Source: Rhodovulum sulfidophilum DSM 1374 (GTDB lineage Bacteria > Pseudomonadota > Alphaproteobacteria > Rhodobacterales > Rhodobacteraceae). From it: a stretch of 64,000 nucleotides of DNA. Position numbers and translations under genes: made by a program. This document shows, one piece after another, positions 27,647 through 36,769 of the stretch. The notes beneath the pieces are model-generated. The model saw nothing but the letters and a program-made list of their open reading frames with translations, had not been told where the DNA came from and did not search any database. Within the stretch, counting starts at the first letter, position 1, and each line of letters opens with the position of its first letter. The stretch lies in NCBI RefSeq assembly GCF_001633165.1, contig NZ_CP015418.1, positions 2,418,001 through 2,482,000 of the forward strand, written 5' to 3'.

Positions 27647-27818
27647 AGGTGCCGCATCCTGGTTTTTGTGGTGTTGGTCATGTCCCTGCCAATAGAGCTA
27701 CCTTGGCGAAAGACGAAAGGCCATTGCGATTGGGAAGGTGTATAAACCTCGTATCTTGCGTCACCTGAAATATTACATGGCCGCGTTGGGCTGACAACGG
27801 TCATTGGTAGCGTTTTAT

Positions 27819-27852
27819 CCAAGGTCGGCTTCGCCCGCTTAGCCGACCTTGG
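27819..27852 (-). terminator. Perfect 12-bp inverted repeat downstream of the HNH gene
   Basis: CCAAGGTCGGCT and AGCCGACCTTGG flank a 10-base loop. It lies about 155 bases past the HNH gene on its strand; without a clear T run it may be a Rho-assisted terminator. Nothing else is visible in 27647-28006. Confidence 0.45.
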
Positions 27853-28006
27853 TGGCAACCGTAGCGAATGGCTGCAGTCCGCCCCTTGCGTCGGCCGACG
27901 TGAACGGCCCAGAGCAAATATTCGAACCTGGCGAGGGCCATGTCTGCTCCCAACCCGAAGAGGAAGATCAGCGCGACTGAGAAACATCACTTAGCATGTT
28001 GCCTAA

Positions 28007-28750
28007 CTAGTGAAACTTGGCGACACACGCGTCCCATATATCTTGTCTGACAGCCTTAAGATCCGACATCGGCGAAATGTTTTGCGCTGCGTCCGAAAAA
28101 CACCAGCCTGCGAGGCCACAATCATCTTCGCCCTCCAACAAAGTGGCGGCATGCTCAGCTTCGATTTCTGCGTCAAGTAGGTTCCTAATAGCTCTAGTAA
28201 GGCGCCGATATGCCCTTTTATAGATTGACTGAAGCGCCTCTCTTTTGTCCAGCCTAATAGTTTTGACTGTCTCCACACCTTTCGGATCGAAGCCACCCAA
28301 TGCGACGCTGTAAGCGGCTGTGATTATTCCAAGATCAGGATCAAAATCAAGAAAGATCCAAGGATCCTCCTCCATAGGATTGACTAGCAAGATGCCACTT
28401 TCGTCAACCGGTAAATCGCTACCCTTCAGGCGACCGCATTCTGTACAGCACAGCAGCATATTATCCCAAAGATATGTCACGCCGTAGTAGTCTGACTTCG
28501 GGATGAAGTGTTCGATATCGCAACCGTGCGAATCCATGCAATACATACAGCGCTCAAACTAGCCTGTTATAGCTGTAAGCTTCTCAAATATTTGTCCGAC
28601 AGTTTTTGTTTTCCGAGAGCTAGCCCAATGCTTGTCGATCAAATTCGATTTATCGCCTGGTGCTGCGAACTTTCTCCCTAGATCATCTGCTCTTTTTTTT
28701 AGGTATGCGCTTTCCCGGCCTTCAATGCTCTCCCTGTGGTAGCGTTTCAA
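28007..28750 (-). pseudogene. HNH endonuclease of a Septu-like (PtuB) pair, interrupted by an in-frame TAG
   Basis: The gene appears to begin at TTG 28750 immediately after the PtuA-like stop codon and reads KRYHRESIEGRESAYLKK... to KLTAITG, then TAG at 28561-28559, then in the same frame FERCMYCMDSHGCDIEHFIPK. This is an HNH nuclease with the zinc pair CxxC in RCMYC, the catalytic His in IEHF, and a second pair in LLCCTEC. A restart at the ATG at 28546 would lose the first Cys of the zinc site. Without the stop the protein would be about 247 residues, usual for PtuB. Nonsense mutation, readthrough or a sequencing error are all possible. Confidence 0.7.
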
Positions 28751-30232
28751 TTATGGATCCTCATTCGCCACGTCAAACAATTCCAACTGGGCGATCTCTA
28801 GTTGTTCTTTATCGCTCAGCTTGGCGCCCGCTCGTTTCTTGGATCTAATAGCGGCGAGTCTAGATCTACTGTCGACCGCAACGTCAGATCGAGTGTTCTT
28901 CAGCCCAAAAGCAGGCGTAAGCAAGATAGTGTCAGGGCGGGATGCAATAATTTTTCGATACTCTTCAACGGTCAGTTTTCTGGGTTCTCCATCTCCGCCC
29001 GGCGCCGGAAGTACAAACAGCCCACCTTCGTCGGCCGCTTGGCACACCAAAGGACTGTGGCTTGTGACAATGAACTGTATGAGCGGGAACCGCTCTTTGA
29101 GCCAAAACCCAATCTTCCGCTGCCATTCAGGGTGTAGGTGGGCGTCAATCTCATCAATAAGCACTACGCCAGGCAGCATAATGCGCAATGGCGAATTTTC
29201 GTCCTCAAATTCAAATCTGGCGGCGCCGTAAGTATTTAGAAGGTGACGAAGGATGTCTGCGACTAAAGCTAGCGCAGCGCGATAGCCATCACTCATTTCG
29301 TCCCAAGATAGGACTGCGCCGCTCTTATCGCGCAACCAAAGACCTTCAGAGTCGACGTGATCAATGGTCATGCCGTTGGGGAGAAATCCATCATTCAATA
29401 TCCTCCTAACCAACTCCAGCACAGCAGCTTCTTCAGTTCTTTTCTCGAGTTCCTTATGTTTTAGTGCTTTTAGCCATTGATCGACTTCTGCAAGAGACGC
29501 CGCCTCCTGAAACATCGTGACAAATCTCTCCGTTACCGGGGCAACCATTTGCCGCATTGCCTCCGGAGATGCGCCAAATACCCGTCTAAATGGGCCGTAT
29601 CCACAGCAGAACCAACCACGCGCAGAGGGTGCCCAAATCGTCCGATGGGGCAGTAAGTGCTTTTGCTTCCCCCGAAAGTCATGGTACTCGAGTACAGTTT
29701 CTCTTCCTGTGCCGGTAAACCTAATTGTCGCTGGGAATTGTCCGCGTCCAGGAGGTCCGCCCGCTCCCAGAAAGTCGGACGCCTCGGATCGCACTATCTC
29801 CAAAGAAATTTCCGAAATATCTTTTTCACCGATGCCGTGAGTTCGCCAGCCTGAATAGCTGAATTGAAGCGACCTTGCTGCTTCTGCTCCGGAAAGTGCA
29901 AGGGCAATTGATTTTAGAAGCGCACTTTTTCCGGAACCGTTGTCACCCGTTAGAACGGTCCAGCCAGCTAGACTGGCATCAGAACCTCTGGAGAAGTCAA
30001 ATTTTAAAGACCGAAACCCTTTGATGTTTCTCAGGCTCACAGATCGAATATACACTCGGGCCTCCTGCTCGGCTTGTGATCTATCACCATACAGAGATGG
30101 ATTTTTTTCGCCAGAGCCCGCTTGTGGGGCGCGGTTCTCTGCGAACTCGTGTCTCCGGCGTTCATCTGCGAGCTTTGCTGTTGGGCCAACCAAGAGGGTC
30201 ATTCTCGTATCAATGCCATAGAAACATGACAC
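28751..30232 (-). CDS. Septu-like PtuA ATPase (AAA/SMC-type ATP-binding protein)
   Basis: A 493-residue ATPase related to OLD/SMC-like anti-phage ATPases. The Walker A motif is TGDNGSGKSALLKS in VYIRSVSLRNIKGFRSLKF...WTVLTGDNGSGKS. The ABC-like signature region lies near LSWDEMSDGYRAALALVADI, Walker B in GVVLIDEIDAHLHPEWQRKI, and the switch His in FIVTSHSPLV. Directly downstream lies an HNH gene, which makes a PtuA-PtuB (Septu) anti-phage system the best match; retron Ec78-type systems use the same pair but no reverse transcriptase is nearby. The start could be one of several; 30232 is the longest. Confidence 0.78.
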   Translation of the reverse strand: MSCFYGIDTRMTLLVGPTAKLADERRRHEFAENRAPQAGSGEKNPSLYGDRSQAEQEARVYIRSVSLRNIKGFRSLKFDFSRGSDASLAGWTVLTGDNGSGKSALLKSIALALSGAEAARSLQFSYSGWRTHGIGEKDISEISLEIVRSEASDFLGAGGPPGRGQFPATIRFTGTGRETVLEYHDFRGKQKHLLPHRTIWAPSARGWFCCGYGPFRRVFGASPEAMRQMVAPVTERFVTMFQEAASLAEVDQWLKALKHKELEKRTEEAAVLELVRRILNDGFLPNGMTIDHVDSEGLWLRDKSGAVLSWDEMSDGYRAALALVADILRHLLNTYGAARFEFEDENSPLRIMLPGVVLIDEIDAHLHPEWQRKIGFWLKERFPLIQFIVTSHSPLVCQAADEGGLFVLPAPGGDGEPRKLTVEEYRKIIASRPDTILLTPAFGLKNTRSDVAVDSRSRLAAIRSKKRAGAKLSDKEQLEIAQLELFDVANEDP

Positions 30233-30386
30233 TGCAGCGGATTCTTCTCGCTTGCGAAAGTGAGCGGCAGGTAGCTTCTACTTCGTGTGATGGGCCGCTA
30301 CCGACGCTGGCAGTCCATGCTGTTGGTCTGCTTGCTGCGCATTGCTGCCGTTCCGGCCCGCTGCAGCGAACTTCCGAAAACCGCCC

Positions 30387-30616
30387 TTATGCCCCACACA
30401 GCCGCCCGGTCAGCGCAACCAGTTCCCGCTCCTCGGCTGCGGACTGCACCAGGCCGTAGCTCGCGGCGATCCGCCGGAACCGCAGGACATACTGGCAACG
30501 GAGCCCCGGATCCGGCGGCAACCAGTCGAGCGCCCCGCGCGCGCCTTTCGAGCGGTCCGCCGACGCGCTGACGGGCAGCAGGTTGACCGGATCGCGGGCG
30601 CCCCCAAGATCCGGTT
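30387..30616 (-). pseudogene. HNH-type phage protein, C-terminal remnant
   Basis: Reads GGARDPVNLLPVSASADRSKGARGALDWLPPDPGLRCQYVLRFRRIAASYGLVQSAAEERELVALTGRLCGA then TAA. The GGARDPVNL part is what normally follows the HNH Cys-x-His pair (D-H-...-LGG-..-NL). The N-terminal part with the catalytic His is absent; a stop lies in frame just upstream. It probably formed the far-left end of prophage 1, next to the Dam gene. Its last 27 codons are repeated at 21400-21484. Confidence 0.55.
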
Positions 30617-30640
30617 AAACGCCGACCGGGCCGGGGGAAC

Positions 30641-31456
30641 TCATACGAGCCCCACCCTGACCTCGCGATTGGCGATGATCAACTCCCGCGCGGGGGTCGC
30701 GCCGCCCTTCGAGACCGAGTAAGTCAGCCGCACCTCCTCGATCAGGAAGGCGCCGAACAGATCGCGGATTTCGGGCCGGTCGTTGATCGACAGCAGGAAG
30801 GCGCCCTTGATCCGGCCCAGGCGCTCGGCCAGCTCGGCGAACTGGTCGCGGTCGAAGAGCCCCTTGCCGTAATCGTCCTCGCCACCCCAATAGGGCGGAT
30901 CGAGATAGAACAGCGCCTGCGGGCCATCATAGCGGGCCAGCACGTCCTGCCAGGGCAGGTTCTCGAAGACCACGCCGTCGAGCCGGGTATGAGCGGCGTC
31001 GAGCAGCGGGCCGATCTTGGCCAGGCTGAACAGAGGCCCACTGTTCGGCGATATGCCGAAAACCCCGCGGAGCTGCCCGCCGAAGGCCAGCCGCTGCAGA
31101 TAGAGGAAGCGCGCGGCACGTTCCAGATCGGTCAGCGTGGCCGGATCGCAGGCGCGGAGCCGCTCGAACTCGCGGCGCGAGGTGATCTGGAAGCGCATCA
31201 CCTCCATCAGCTGGGGATAATGGCGCTGCAACACGCGGAAGAGATTGGTGATCTCGCCGTTCAGGTCGTTCGCCACCTCCAGACGCGGGCGCCAGCTTCG
31301 GCGCAGGAAGACCCCGCCCATGCCGAGGAAGGGCTCGACATAGGTGCGGTGCGGGATCGCCTCGATCCGCTCGATGATCCGCCGGTTGAGGGCCTTCTTG
31401 CCGCCCATCCACGGGGCGACGGGGGTTGCGGGGACGGTTTTTCGCATTTCGTTCAT
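30641..31456 (-). CDS. DNA N6-adenine methyltransferase, Dam/D12 class
   Basis: A 271-residue D12-class methylase. Motif I (AdoMet-binding) is PFLGMGGVFLR, preceded by the substrate-start motif PWMGGKKALNRR. The catalytic motif IV is DPPY in LFYLDPPYWGGEDDYG. The C-terminus (PARELIIANRE) is typical. Likely methylates GATC-type sites to protect phage DNA; sequence specificity is not known. It is the left-end gene of prophage 1 and has no counterpart in prophage 2, where CRISPR-Cas occupies this position. Confidence 0.9.
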   Translation of the reverse strand: MNEMRKTVPATPVAPWMGGKKALNRRIIERIEAIPHRTYVEPFLGMGGVFLRRSWRPRLEVANDLNGEITNLFRVLQRHYPQLMEVMRFQITSRREFERLRACDPATLTDLERAARFLYLQRLAFGGQLRGVFGISPNSGPLFSLAKIGPLLDAAHTRLDGVVFENLPWQDVLARYDGPQALFYLDPPYWGGEDDYGKGLFDRDQFAELAERLGRIKGAFLLSINDRPEIRDLFGAFLIEEVRLTYSVSKGGATPARELIIANREVRVGLV

Positions 31457-31557
31457 GTCAGGAACCTGTTCTAGGTCCGCCCGCTCTCGCGAGAGCCGGG
31501 CGACAGATTCCCTCTCGGGTGTCGGCGCAGCATCTGTTGACGCAGGCTGCGTGGTGA

Positions 31558-31600
31558 GGCGGTGCTACAACACCGCCTTGCCCCCGCCCGTAAGCGGGGG
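31558..31600. other. Two adjacent perfect hairpins in the Dam-spanin gap
   Basis: GGCGGTG-CTACAA-CACCGCC (31558-31577) and CCCCCGC-CCGTAA-GCGGGGG (31581-31600), each a 7-bp stem with 6-base loop, three bases apart. No T run follows on either strand. The rest of 31457-31816 holds no gene. Confidence 0.6.
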
Positions 31601-31816
31601 GAATTCAGTTGCGTGAGAGAAGGAAAGGGTGGCACCCCCAAGCGGGCACGCGAGAACGGGGCGACCCCCGCGGGCGTTGGGCCTGCGAGGGTCTAATTTA
31701 GTTTCAGTTCTTTGATAAGTTTAGTGGGCCCTTGCCTGGCCAGTTCCGTTGTTATAGCGGATACCCTAACCAAAGGTTGTCTGTATTATAGATAACTCGC
31801 CTTATGGTTGTATTTC

Positions 31817-32146
31817 TCATGATCGCCTTCCCCTGACCGCTTCGCCGATCCGCCGCCCGATCTCGCCGGGCGAGGGGGCGATCCATCCGATCAGGGCGAC
31901 CAGCACGATCCAGGGCGGAATGACATTGACGATGACGGTCTCGACGCGGTCGGCGCGGAGGCGGTTCTCGGATTGCTCCTGGCGGATCTCGCGGGCGCGG
32001 GGCCGAAGGATGGAAGGCGCGTTTTCGACCTTCTGGCCCTGGACGTTTTCGGCCCCGGCCTGGACGTTGGCGGCGACGTTTGGCCCGAGCGGCACGGGCA
32101 GCCCGCCGCATCCGGCCAGCAGCAGCGCCGCGAGGAGCGCCCTCAT
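31817..32146 (-). CDS. Phage spanin-like lipoprotein
   Basis: A 109-residue protein with a lipoprotein signal (MRALLAALLLAGCGGLP, lipobox LAGC at Cys 13), a periplasmic helical stretch (NVQAGAENVQGQKVEN...ARE IRQEQSENRLRADR) and a C-terminal transmembrane segment (VIVNVIPPWIVLVALIGWIAPS). A lipid anchor at one end and a membrane helix at the other is the u-spanin arrangement that fuses the two membranes in the last step of lysis. It overlaps the endolysin gene by four bases. Confidence 0.7.
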   Translation of the reverse strand: MRALLAALLLAGCGGLPVPLGPNVAANVQAGAENVQGQKVENAPSILRPRAREIRQEQSENRLRADRVETVIVNVIPPWIVLVALIGWIAPSPGEIGRRIGEAVRGRRS

Positions 32147-32652
32147 GCGCCGTCCCAGCGAAACGGCACGTCGGCCGGAACGCCGTCGAGCCCCTCATGA
32201 CAGAGCTGCCGGGCCTTGTTGCGGCGGATCAGGAGGCCGCGAATGCCCTTGCCGCCCGCGAAGCGCCAGCGCGGAAGCTCGTCGCAGGCGCCGCGCAGAT
32301 CGCCCGCATTGAGCTTGCGGATCAGGGTCGAGCGCGCAGCCGCGCCGAGCCCGACATTATAGGCCCAGTCCAAAATGCCCACATAGCTCCGGGCCGGGAT
32401 CAGGTCCTCGACGGGATCCGCGATCAGCCGGTCGAGCCCGGCCTCGAACTCCGCGAGCCTCCCGGCGAACATCGCCCGGCACTCGGCGGGCGTGTAGCTG
32501 TCGCCGAGCGCGACGCCCCGGGTCTCGCCGAAGCAGACGGTCGGCATGCCGACGATGTCGAGATAGGCCTCTGTCTTCAGGCCCTCATTGCCACCGACGA
32601 AGCTGAGCGCGAGGGCGGTGGCGGCGGCGCCGCGTTTCAGGATCCTGCGCAT
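32143..32652 (-). CDS. Phage endolysin, GH24 lysozyme
   Basis: A 169-residue muramidase of the GH24 (R21-like) family. The catalytic Glu is in GGNEGLKTEAYLDIVGMPTVCFGET, which shows the E-x8-D-x5-T-type spacing. The N-terminal MRRILKRGAAATALALSFVGG is a hydrophobic stretch that could act as signal-anchor-release sequence. It shares four bases with the spanin gene and lies four bases after the holin, forming a lysis cassette. Confidence 0.88.
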   Translation of the reverse strand: MRRILKRGAAATALALSFVGGNEGLKTEAYLDIVGMPTVCFGETRGVALGDSYTPAECRAMFAGRLAEFEAGLDRLIADPVEDLIPARSYVGILDWAYNVGLGAAARSTLIRKLNAGDLRGACDELPRWRFAGGKGIRGLLIRRNKARQLCHEGLDGVPADVPFRWDGA

Positions 32653-32656
32653 CGGT

Positions 32657-32869
32657 TCACTCCATCCTCTGGGCGATCAGCCGGGCGGCGAAGGCGGCCG
32701 CGGTCACCAGCGCCGACAGCCCGGCAAAGAGGCCGCGCGGGATGCCCAGCAGATCGGGCGAGGCGAGCGAGAGCCCGGCCTCACAGCCCGAGAGCAGGCC
32801 CGCGATCAGGATGAGACGGATCGACCAGGCGCGCCGGATCAGCGCGCGCCAGTGGGGCACGAGGTGCAT
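32657..32869 (-). CDS. Phage holin-like small membrane protein
   Basis: A 70-residue protein with two hydrophobic segments, SIRLILIAGLLSGCEAGLSLA and GLFAGLSALVTAAAFAARLIA, and a basic N-terminus. It resembles the DUF7940-type putative holins that precede GH24 endolysins in alphaproteobacterial phages. Hole formation is inferred from size, membrane segments and location directly before the endolysin. Confidence 0.7.
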   Translation of the reverse strand: MHLVPHWRALIRRAWSIRLILIAGLLSGCEAGLSLASPDLLGIPRGLFAGLSALVTAAAFAARLIAQRME

Positions 32870-32894
32870 TTGGGGCTCCTTTCGGGGGAATAGC

Positions 32895-33182
32895 TCAGCG
32901 CGGGACGCGCTGCAGGACGGTCTTGATGTCGGCGCGAAGCTCGCGCAGCAGCGCGTTGGTCTCCTCGCGGTCGCGCTGGCGGGCGGCGAGATCTTCGGCG
33001 CGCTGCCGCTGCCAGCGGGCCTCGAGGGCGCGGATCTCCTCGGCGAGCCGGGCGGTCTCGCGGTCGAGCGCGGCGGTATTGGTCCGCGCCCGGGCCTCGA
33101 GCCGTACCGACCAGACGGCCAGCCCGAGCAGCGAGAGCATCACCGCCCACCAGTCCCGGATCTGCGTGGTCAGTTCCTGCAT
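32895..33182 (-). CDS. DUF2730-like phage membrane/coiled-coil protein
   Basis: A 95-residue protein with an N-terminal transmembrane helix (WWAVMLSLLGLAVWSVRLE) and a charged coiled coil (TRLAEEIRALEARWQRQRAEDLAARQRDREETNALLRELRADI). Mu-like and other phages place such DUF2730 proteins near lysis genes; the role is not established. Start ATG 33182 matches that of the prophage 2 copy. Confidence 0.7.
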   Translation of the reverse strand: MQELTTQIRDWWAVMLSLLGLAVWSVRLEARARTNTAALDRETARLAEEIRALEARWQRQRAEDLAARQRDREETNALLRELRADIKTVLQRVPR

Positions 33183-33252
33183 GGGGCCTCCGGCGGATGG
33201 GCGCGCGCGGTGTTGGTGACGGTCATGGCGGGCCTCGTCATGGGAGGGCAGA

Positions 33253-34098
33253 TCAGCCGGTGAGGTGTTCGCGGCGCCTGAACAGGCGGACGCGGCCGGT
33301 GCGGAAGACCTCGTTGATGCGTCCGCCCTCGGCCCAGCGGACCCGGACGGCACTCAGCGCCGAGGCCTCGGGGGCGCCGGTCGGGACGGCAAGATCCTCC
33401 ATCCCGGCCTTCAGCGGCGCGTCCCAGATGCAGCCATGGACCAGCCGGGGCTGGCGCGGCATGGGCAGCCGCAGCATGCCGGAACAGACGTCATCCCTGC
33501 GGAAGCCCGCCCCGGGGAAGGACGTGAAGGGCGACCAGGTGCCGGTGACCTCGGGCCGCACCGAGATCTGCAGTGTGGAGGTGGTCTTGTTGGTGGCGAC
33601 GGCCTCGAAGACCAGCGCATATTCGTATCCGTCCTCGAACTCGGGCGTCTCCACGTTCTGGATGCTGCCTGCCTTGTCGTAGCTCCAGATCAGGCCGGTG
33701 GCGCCGTCGCCGGGCCGGACCATGTCGAAAGGGTGCCAGCCCGGGATCACAGCGTCGGGGGCGTGGGCCAGGATCGCGGCGCGCAGGATCGCCCCGGTCA
33801 CCGCGCCGTAGATGTCGGAAAACGCATCCTTCGCCTGGGCCTCGGTCAGCTGGTTCACCCCGGCCGGAACGAAGCTGCCGGAGGCGAAGGAGCCCAGCGT
33901 GATCCAGCCATTGTTCGGGACATTGCGCATCTTCAGGGCGCGGGCGTCGGTATCGACCCAGAGCATGCCGGCCGCCGTCTCGGCGGGCGGGGTGGCCCCG
34001 GCATTGCCGCTCTGGATCGCGGAAAGCACGCCCTGCAGCATGGCGAAGGCCTGGGCCTTGGTATGGCCGGTGTCGAGCAGATAGGTGGCTTGGGTCAT
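33253..34098 (-). CDS. Tail fibre-like protein with variable C-terminus
   Basis: A 281-residue protein. The first 115 residues (MTQATYLLDTGHTKAQAFAMLQGVLSA...DAFSDIYGAVTG) are almost the same as in the protein at 51774-52583. The last 165 residues are unrelated to that copy apart from a short bridging motif GDGATG-IW. A constant attachment part and an exchangeable tip is the pattern of receptor-binding proteins. The gene ends the tail module just after the J-like gene (7-base gap). Confidence 0.65.
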   Translation of the reverse strand: MTQATYLLDTGHTKAQAFAMLQGVLSAIQSGNAGATPPAETAAGMLWVDTDARALKMRNVPNNGWITLGSFASGSFVPAGVNQLTEAQAKDAFSDIYGAVTGAILRAAILAHAPDAVIPGWHPFDMVRPGDGATGLIWSYDKAGSIQNVETPEFEDGYEYALVFEAVATNKTTSTLQISVRPEVTGTWSPFTSFPGAGFRRDDVCSGMLRLPMPRQPRLVHGCIWDAPLKAGMEDLAVPTGAPEASALSAVRVRWAEGGRINEVFRTGRVRLFRRREHLTG

Positions 34099-34105
34099 GT
34101 CATCC

Positions 34106-36769
34106 TCATGCGGCCTGGAGGGCGGTCACGGTCAGGCCCGTGATGCCGATGGTGTAATCGGGGCTCTCGACGCCCAGGACCGCGCGGAAGCGGAAGGCCC
34201 GGCCCGAGTAGTCGGCGGCATCGAAGCTCTGCCAGGGCCCCCAGCGGGCGGCGTCGGGGGCGTCATCGGTAACCGAGACCTGCAGATCGACATCGCCATA
34301 GGCATCCGTCGAGCCGAGCCAGAGCCGCGCATCGGGCGGCGTCCACATCGCCGTGCCGGAGGGCTCCCAGAACAGGTCCCGGGCCTCCGAGATCAGGAGC
34401 TCGATATCCGAGATCAGCCGCACCGGCTGGACCGCGCCCAGATCGATCCGGCCCGCGAAGGCATAGCGCGCGCGGGTCTCGCCCGGCGCCATCGCCAGCA
34501 CGCCGCCCGCCGCGCTGCAGCCGGTGGCGGTTCCGGCAAAGCCCGGGGCCTCGGCCAGGGTGGCGACGGTGGTGGTCGGGATGATCGAGGCGGCGCGGAC
34601 CGCGATCCCCGAGACCGGGCCGGGCGTGCCCATCGCATCATAGGGGCGCGCGAGATAGGTGCCGGATTTGAGCGGCAGGGTCGCCTCGGTGACCCCGCCC
34701 GAGACCGATTTGCCGATGCCGGTCGAGCTCTGCCAGCTGGCGCCCGCCTGCGCGGTCGCGTGGCGGAACTCGATCCGGCCGCCCTGGCGCACGTCGAGCG
34801 AGGGATGCCGGTCCCAGCGCAGCATCGCCACCGCACCCCCCGAGGCCTGGACCGAGAGCCCGGTGATGGCGCGAGGCGGGGCGTTTTCGCCCTGCACGGC
34901 GGCGGCGCCTGCCCAGGCCCAGTCCGACCAGATGCCGCGCGCGTTCCGGCCGCGCACGCCGAAGGCATAGGGGCCGGGCGCGACATCGTCGATCATGTCC
35001 TCGGGCGTGTCGGTCAGCCCGCGCAGCGTGGGCTCGGCGGCCGAGACCGGGCGCCAGGCGAATTGCCAGGTGTCGACGAAGGGATTGTCGGTCATGGCCG
35101 CCAGCCGCACCCGGGTCTTGACCCCGCCGCCGCCGCGCGTCTCGTACAATTCCTCGGTCATGGTCGGCGCCGAGACCACCGGTTTGGCGGTCGGCGAGGG
35201 CAGGGTGGGCACACCGCCCGCGGGCTTGGGCATCTCCTCCGAGGTCCGCCAGTCGAAGATCGCGGGACCGGTCTCGATGCAGCTGAGGGTAACGCGGACC
35301 CCGTCCTTGCCGATATGGACGGTGCGGCCGGTGACCTCGAAGGTCTTGGCCGTCCAGCCCCGGCGCGGCAGCGAGACCCGGATGTTGTCGCCCAGCCGCA
35401 CCGGCCAGGCGGCAAGCGAACAGGGCAGCGTGACCTGCTTCTGGCGGCGGCCCTTCAGCAGCGCCAGCTTCATCAGCCGCTGGCCGCGGGCAAAGCCGGT
35501 CTCGCCGGGCAGCTCGCCCATGTCGAGCACCAGCGGCTCGCCATTGTCGGCGGCGATATAGGTGGCGCTGTCCAGCACCGGCAGGTCGGTCACGACATGC
35601 TCGTTTTCCGGATCGGCATATTGCGCCTTCACGGTGTTGAACTGCTCCTCGAAGGGCTTGCGGGCGGTGACCTGGATGCCGCCGACCAGCATGTCCTCGG
35701 TGACGGTGAAGGCGGGTTCCTCCCAGGCCGCGCCCCCGACGGTCAGGCGGCCGCGCTCGCAGGTCCACCAGCCGCCCCAGGAGGAAGACAGGTCGTTGAG
35801 GTTCTCGGCCGCGGTGGCCTCGGTCTCGAGCACGCCGTTGAAGGCATAGCGGTCCTCGGCCCTGCCCGAGGCCAGCGGCACCTGTTCCTCGGCCAGGTTG
35901 GCCAGCGCCAGGATCGTGTCCTCGTCGAGATCCCCGGGGCGCCAGCCCGGCCCGCCGCGGAGCTGCGGCGTCAGCATGTAATCGCGCAGGCAGAGCGCCG
36001 GGTTGGTGCTGTATTTGACCTGGCCGTCGCGCGGATCGAGCACCCGCTTGCCGCGGGCGCGGACCCGGATCTGGGGCGCGCCGCTGGGGAAGAGATCGCG
36101 GTCGTAATCGGCCTCGAAATAGACATAGGCCACGCCGCGCAGCCGATGCGCCTCGGTCCATTCGCGGGCGGCCGCGACATAGCGGGCCTCGGCCGCCTGA
36201 TCCTCGGTGCCATTGTGGACGCGGAGGCGCACGCGGCCCTGGTAATCGCTTCCGACCTGGCCCCAGTGATACGGATCGCCCGTGCCCGCGGCTTCATCGC
36301 GGCGGTATTGCGCCTCGGTCCAGACCAGCGTCTCGCCCAGCCAGATCTCGACCGCGCCGTCGATCTCGTGGCAGGCCAGCGGCATGATCGAGTGATAGCG
36401 GCGATGCGGCTTGCCCCCGGCCTCGGTGGTGGCGCGGGCGACAATCGAGCCCCCGAGCATGCGTTCGCCATAGAGGATCCGGCCCGTGGTGACCGGCTGG
36501 ATCCGGTTGAGCGTGATCTCGTCGCGGGTCTTGGCCTTGGGCTTCTTCGCCATCGCCATCTGGATGCCGGTCAGGACGGCCGCCAGCGCGGCCTGGCCCA
36601 TGATGGCGGTCGCGGTCAGCCCGGCCATCCAGCCGCCCGCCGCAACGCCAAGGGCCGCCACCACCGGCGGCATCGCCGCCGCAGGGGTTGCCAGCAGGAC
36701 CAGCGCCAGACTGGCCAGCAGGATCAGCGCCAGCGCTGCGGTCATGCCCCGCATCAGTCGATACGCCAT
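34106..36769 (-). CDS. Phage tail-tip protein (lambda J / GTA gp15-like host specificity protein)
   Basis: An 887-residue protein. The N-terminus has a hydrophobic segment (MTAALALILLASLALVLLATPAAA) and a Gly/Ala-rich stretch, followed by the J-like phage tail tip module (ITLNRIQPVTTGRILYGERMLGG ... YFEADYDRDLFPSGAPQIRVRARGKRVLDPRDG). C-terminal parts are fibronectin-III-like (PPRAITGLSVQASGGAVAMLRWDRHPSLDVRQGGRIEFR). It forms the end of the tail and binds the host. ATG 36769 is chosen by comparison with the prophage 2 copy; it overlaps the NlpC-like gene by 16 bases. Residues about 178-188 match the translation of CRISPR spacer 7. Confidence 0.85.
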   Translation of the reverse strand: MAYRLMRGMTAALALILLASLALVLLATPAAAMPPVVAALGVAAGGWMAGLTATAIMGQAALAAVLTGIQMAMAKKPKAKTRDEITLNRIQPVTTGRILYGERMLGGSIVARATTEAGGKPHRRYHSIMPLACHEIDGAVEIWLGETLVWTEAQYRRDEAAGTGDPYHWGQVGSDYQGRVRLRVHNGTEDQAAEARYVAAAREWTEAHRLRGVAYVYFEADYDRDLFPSGAPQIRVRARGKRVLDPRDGQVKYSTNPALCLRDYMLTPQLRGGPGWRPGDLDEDTILALANLAEEQVPLASGRAEDRYAFNGVLETEATAAENLNDLSSSWGGWWTCERGRLTVGGAAWEEPAFTVTEDMLVGGIQVTARKPFEEQFNTVKAQYADPENEHVVTDLPVLDSATYIAADNGEPLVLDMGELPGETGFARGQRLMKLALLKGRRQKQVTLPCSLAAWPVRLGDNIRVSLPRRGWTAKTFEVTGRTVHIGKDGVRVTLSCIETGPAIFDWRTSEEMPKPAGGVPTLPSPTAKPVVSAPTMTEELYETRGGGGVKTRVRLAAMTDNPFVDTWQFAWRPVSAAEPTLRGLTDTPEDMIDDVAPGPYAFGVRGRNARGIWSDWAWAGAAAVQGENAPPRAITGLSVQASGGAVAMLRWDRHPSLDVRQGGRIEFRHATAQAGASWQSSTGIGKSVSGGVTEATLPLKSGTYLARPYDAMGTPGPVSGIAVRAASIIPTTTVATLAEAPGFAGTATGCSAAGGVLAMAPGETRARYAFAGRIDLGAVQPVRLISDIELLISEARDLFWEPSGTAMWTPPDARLWLGSTDAYGDVDLQVSVTDDAPDAARWGPWQSFDAADYSGRAFRFRAVLGVESPDYTIGITGLTVTALQAA

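Noticed and set aside
28007..30386. A retron (reverse transcriptase plus msr-msd RNA) with the PtuA/PtuB pair
   Set aside because: No reverse-transcriptase motif (xxDD) occurs near the pair on either strand.
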